From an uncultured Olsenella sp. (lineage in GTDB: Bacteria; Actinomycetota; Coriobacteriia; Coriobacteriales; Atopobiaceae), in NCBI GenBank assembly GCA_900540955.1, contig UQIF01000034.1:1-16910 (forward strand): a stretch of 16,910 nt of DNA, in the 5' to 3' direction. The notes below the pieces were generated by a model. That model ran no database searches. It was not told where the DNA came from and was given only the letters and a program-made list of their open reading frames with translations. The number at the start of each line of letters is the position of its first letter. Position 1 is the first letter of the stretch. The position numbers and the translations under genes were made by a program. Positions 14,348-16,910 of the stretch are shown piece after piece.

Positions 14348-14388
14348 TAACGAACTCCTCTCCTGCTTTTACTGCCATGCGGCGCGGC

Positions 14389-14407
14389 GCCGGTCCCCAC
14401 GACCGGC
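14389..14407 (-). promoter_or_regulatory. Hairpin in the nfnA leader
   Basis: On the minus strand GCCGGTC and GACCGGC form a perfect seven-pair stem with a five-base loop, between the candidate -10 and the nfnA ribosome binding site. It may stabilise the mRNA or control expression; no T-run follows, so it is not a simple attenuator. Confidence 0.3.
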
Positions 14408-14428
14408 ATACCGCGCTCAAACCATGTA

Positions 14429-14434
14429 ATTGTA
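14429..14434 (-). promoter_or_regulatory. Candidate -10 box for nfnAB
   Basis: The minus strand reads TACAAT 81 bases before the nfnA start codon, the same hexamer as the tRNA-Gln -10 box. The -35 region is weak. Bases 14435-14563 hold no other convincing feature. Confidence 0.4.
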
Positions 14435-14563
14435 CCCCGCGCGACCTGCTCGACCCATGCAAGGCACCGTCGGCGGGCGAGGATTTGCCGTCTACGGAAG
14501 GGCGGCTTCAATCGGTGGGGGGTATGTTATCGGCGGGAGACTCGGGCATAAGGCCCCGGCGGT

Positions 14564-14586
14564 GCGGCGCCGGCAAGAAGCGCCGC
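14564..14586 (-). terminator. GC hairpin after the minus-strand glycosyltransferase
   Basis: GCGGCGC (14564-14570) pairs with GCGCCGC (14580-14586) across a nine-base loop, one base beyond the stop codon. There is no T-run, so it may be Rho-assisted or a stabilising end. Confidence 0.45.
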
Positions 14587-14587
14587 G

Positions 14588-15580
14588 CTACCCCAGCGGG
14601 TGCATCGGCGCCCAGTCGGGGTCGCGCAGGATGGCGCGCGAGTCCTTGTACCCGGCCCACAGGCGAGCCCAGCCGCTCTTCAGGTGATCGCGGTCGACGA
14701 TGAGGATGCGCAGGAGCTCCTTCGAGAAGTTCGCTATGGTCCCCACGGCGTAGAGCGCGGGGTTGTAGTCTCCGTAGACCTTGAAGTAGCGGGCGAGGTA
14801 GGCACGGTTGCGCGTGATGTAGTAGCGCGTCATATCGCTCGCGGAGTTGAGCTGGCGCACCGAGCCGATCTCTTTGTTGGCGACCTCGCGGCGGCGGCTC
14901 AAAACGACGTCGGGCACGTAGTAGACGTTGGTGACCTTGCTCGCGACGTAGCCGAAGCAGGCATCGTCGAGGTAAATGAAGAAGCGCGGGTCCGGTAGGC
15001 CGGCCTTCTGCACCACTCGGCGCGAGAAGAAACTGCCCTCGAAACACAGGACATTGCAGAGTTTATATCGCTCGCCGGGACGCCAGCTGTCGCGTGACAG
15101 CGGGTTGTAGATGGCAAGGCCCGTCCAGAACCGATGCTGCCAGAAGAAGTGCCCGCCGTCGAAGTCGCGACGCGTGCCCATGATGGCCTCGGACTCCTCC
15201 GACCAGCGCGCGAGCTTGGCCAGGCCGTCGGGCTCGACGGCGACGTCGTCATCCATAACCCAGAACCACTCGGCGCCGAGCTCGTAGGCGCGGCGCACGC
15301 CTGCCGAGAAGCCGCCGGCGCCGCCGGTGTTCTCCTCCATCGGCATGTAAACCGCGCGCGAAGTGCCGCCCTCGGCGTCGGGGTCGTCGTCTGTCGTGCC
15401 CCACAGGGCGTTCGCGCGCGACTCGAAGCTGCGCACGATGTCGCCCGTCGCCGCGGAGTTCTCGTTGTCCACGACGACGACGCGCCACGGGGCCACGCTG
15501 GACTTCTCGATAGAGTCCAGCAGCTGCGCCAGGAGCTCCTGGCGCTTGAAGGTAACGATGACGATGGCGGGGCGGTTCAT
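14588..15580 (-). CDS. Family-2 glycosyltransferase, GlfT2-like
   Basis: The 330-residue protein has a GT-A fold signature: VIVTFKRQELL at the start, VVVDN (34-39) for the nucleotide, ENTGGAGGF (83-91) and the metal-binding WVMDDD (D110-D112), followed by HFFWQHRFW and FIYLDDACFGYV. This pattern matches the subgroup that includes galactofuranosyl- and rhamnosyltransferases of actinobacterial cell-wall glycans; donor and acceptor cannot be fixed from sequence. It has no clear membrane helices, so it probably works at the inner face of the membrane. The ATG at 15580 starts right at the domain (MNRPAIVIVTF), although no strong ribosome binding site precedes it. It diverges from a second GT2 gene, with a TATAAT between them. 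Confidence 0.88.
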   Translation of the reverse strand: MNRPAIVIVTFKRQELLAQLLDSIEKSSVAPWRVVVVDNENSAATGDIVRSFESRANALWGTTDDDPDAEGGTSRAVYMPMEENTGGAGGFSAGVRRAYELGAEWFWVMDDDVAVEPDGLAKLARWSEESEAIMGTRRDFDGGHFFWQHRFWTGLAIYNPLSRDSWRPGERYKLCNVLCFEGSFFSRRVVQKAGLPDPRFFIYLDDACFGYVASKVTNVYYVPDVVLSRRREVANKEIGSVRQLNSASDMTRYYITRNRAYLARYFKVYGDYNPALYAVGTIANFSKELLRILIVDRDHLKSGWARLWAGYKDSRAILRDPDWAPMHPLG

Positions 15581-15620
15581 GAAGCGGGTCGTCCAATCGG
15601 TGGGTTTGCCTTGGTGCCTT

Positions 15621-15626
15621 ATTATA
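15621..15626 (-). promoter_or_regulatory. TATAAT -10 box between the divergent glycosyltransferases
   Basis: The minus strand carries a perfect TATAAT 40 bases before the minus-strand start codon. The same bases read TTATTATA on the plus strand and could also serve the other gene. The 99-bp gap is otherwise GC-rich with no strong -35 on either side. Confidence 0.5.
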
Positions 15627-15679
15627 GGGGAGCAGGCTGCGAGGGGCGGGCACGGGTGCCGACGCCCGAAGGAGGGCAC

Positions 15680-16834
15680 ATGAGCAACACCGGCCAAGGC
15701 AAGGTCTCCATCGTCGTCCCCATGTACAACGTGGCCTCGACGCTCGATCAGTGCCTTCTGAGCATCGAGGCCCAGACCTATGCTGACCTGCAGATCATTT
15801 GCATGAATGACGGATCGACCGACCGAAGCTCGCAGATTGCCCACGACCACGCGGCGCGCGATCCGCGCATCGTCGTCGTCGACAAGGCGAACGAGGGCTA
15901 CGGCGCGACCTGCAACCGCGGGATTGCGCTGGCCGACGGCGAGTGGGTGGCCATCGTCGAGCCCGACGACTACCTGGACCCTACGATGTACGAGAAGCTC
16001 GTGGCGTGCGCCGCCGGCGTCGAGGACGCGGGCGAACGGGCCGTCGACGTGGTGAGGTGCGCGTACTGGCGCGTGTTCGGGGCGGGCGCGGACGCGAGCA
16101 GCGCTGACGCTGACGCTAGCGCGGGCGCTGGCAAGAAGGGCGCCGGCGAGAAGCGCGTGAGCTGCCCGTACCTCCATCGCGTGAGGCCGAAGTCCCAGCC
16201 CTTCTGCATAGGCGACGGGGCTGAGCTCCTGCTCCACCACCCCGCTATCTGGGCAGGCATGTACCGACGCGAGTTTCTTTCCCGCGCGGGCGTGCGGTTC
16301 CGCGAGGTCCCCGGCGCCGGATGGACCGACAACCCCTTCCTCGTCGAGACGCTCTGCGCCACCGACGCCATCGCCTACGTCGACGAGCCGCTCTACTTCT
16401 ACCGCGAGCACGATCTCAACGACGCCGAGGCGCTTGCGGCAAAGTCTCCCGCCACGCCGCTGACCCGCTGGAACGAGATGATGGACGCCGCGAAGCGCCT
16501 GGGGGTCGAGGACAGTCGCGTGCTCGACGCGCTCGCCCTGCGCGGCGTCAACTACGCCTTGATCACCGTGAGCGCCGCGGGTGAGGACGCGGCGGGTGTG
16601 CGCGAGCTCGTCGGACGCTCGATGGCGCGCCTGGAGCCGGAGCGCGTGTTCGGCCTGGTCGCGCTCTCCCCCACCGCAAAGCAATTCTTTGCCCGCGTCC
16701 GCGGCGTCGAGGCTCCGCGCGAGGACAAGCTCGCGCGCATCGGCTATCTCGCCGGCGAGGCCGCGTATCGCGTCCGCACCAACGGCCTCGGCTTCGTCGT
16801 CGAGAATCTCCGCAGCCGCCTCAATCGCTTCTAG
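15680..16834 (+). CDS. Family-2 glycosyltransferase with Ala/Asp/Ser/Gly-rich insert
   Basis: The 384-residue protein opens with the classic GT2 domain: VSIVVPMYNVASTLDQCLLS (9-28), MNDGSTDRS (42-50), NEGYGATCNRGI (71-82) and the metal-binding EPDD (94-97), as in enzymes that add sugars to capsule, teichoic-acid-like or other surface polymers. A downstream GWTDNPF and YFYREH fit the acceptor part of this group. Residues 134-159 form a low-complexity stretch rich in Ala, Gly, Asp and Ser, encoded by short GC-rich repeats. The C-terminal 110 residues are helical and not assigned. AAGGAGG five bases before the ATG gives a strong start. It is divergent from the other glycosyltransferase and probably works on the same polymer. 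Confidence 0.9.
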   Translation: MSNTGQGKVSIVVPMYNVASTLDQCLLSIEAQTYADLQIICMNDGSTDRSSQIAHDHAARDPRIVVVDKANEGYGATCNRGIALADGEWVAIVEPDDYLDPTMYEKLVACAAGVEDAGERAVDVVRCAYWRVFGAGADASSADADASAGAGKKGAGEKRVSCPYLHRVRPKSQPFCIGDGAELLLHHPAIWAGMYRREFLSRAGVRFREVPGAGWTDNPFLVETLCATDAIAYVDEPLYFYREHDLNDAEALAAKSPATPLTRWNEMMDAAKRLGVEDSRVLDALALRGVNYALITVSAAGEDAAGVRELVGRSMARLEPERVFGLVALSPTAKQFFARVRGVEAPREDKLARIGYLAGEAAYRVRTNGLGFVVENLRSRLNRF

Positions 16835-16837
16835 CGT

Positions 16838-16910
16838 TGGGACAAAAGGGACGGGGGATTTTGTCCCACTTTATGGAGCCGCTCCACATTTTGGGACAAA
16901 ATCCCCCGTC
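16838..16910. repeat. Inverted repeat with competing hairpins at the window end
   Basis: GACGGGGGATTTTGTCCCA (16850-16868) and its exact complement (16892-16910) form a 19-bp inverted repeat around a 23-base core, which itself holds TGGAGC-C-GCTCCA (16874-16886). A third segment, TGGGACAAAA (16838-16847), can pair with TTTTGTCCCA (16859-16868), so two foldings compete for the left arm. It begins four bases after the glycosyltransferase stop and ends on the last base of the window, so the true element may be longer. It may act as a terminator, but could equally be a dispersed intergenic repeat that broke the assembly. Confidence 0.7.

Noticed and set aside
15581..16684. N-terminal extension of the minus-strand glycosyltransferase
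   Set aside because: It is antisense to the divergent glycosyltransferase and the GT2 fold begins right at the ATG at 15580.

Overview
The window is GC-rich DNA from an anaerobic actinobacterium, most likely a member of the Coriobacteriia such as Collinsella or a relative. The assignment rests on high GC, strong GGAGG-type ribosome binding sites, the glmU-prs-pth block, an electron-bifurcating NfnAB-type enzyme, an alpha-glucoside PTS and a Coriobacteria-style NlpC/P60 domain. It is inferred from gene content and not from a marker gene. The first ten bases equal the end of the standard Illumina adapter and the last base is the end of an inverted repeat, so this looks like one complete contig from a draft assembly.

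Layout: (1) 59-1645: malic enzyme (-) diverges from a 73-residue Cys-rich protein of unknown function (+). (2) 1646-1905: a convergent gap with a striking 150-bp AT-rich inverted-repeat element. (3) 1906-5228: a GntR/UTRA regulator and an NlpC/P60-like protein (-), divergent from an alpha-glucoside-type PTS EIICB (+). A candidate operator, TTTGTCGACAAA, lies between them, and a two-helix membrane miniprotein (-) follows the PTS gene. (4) 5450-8616: a probable operon of galE, a polyprenyl diphosphate synthase and a double peptidoglycan-binding-domain protein. (5) 8702-8776: tRNA-Gln(UUG) on the minus strand. (6) 8970-12011: glmU, prs and pth, with a terminator hairpin between prs and pth. (7) 12111-14347: nfnA-nfnB (-), overlapping by 13 bp and sharing a bidirectional terminator with pth. 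(8) 14588-16834: two divergent family-2 glycosyltransferases. (9) 16838-16910: an inverted repeat running to the window end.

Much of the window concerns precursors for the cell envelope: UDP-galactose/UDP-glucose, prenyl diphosphates, UDP-GlcNAc, and the glycosyltransferases that would use such sugars. The rest is sugar uptake plus redox metabolism: malic enzyme yields NAD(P)H, and NfnAB exchanges electrons between ferredoxin, NADH and NADPH. Nothing here is clearly a new multi-gene system. The best leads are the 150-bp inverted-repeat element, the terminal repeat with competing foldings, the Cys-rich miniprotein with tandem repeats in its promoter, the regulator-NlpC/P60 pair, and the uncharacterised C-terminal half of the peptidoglycan-binding protein.
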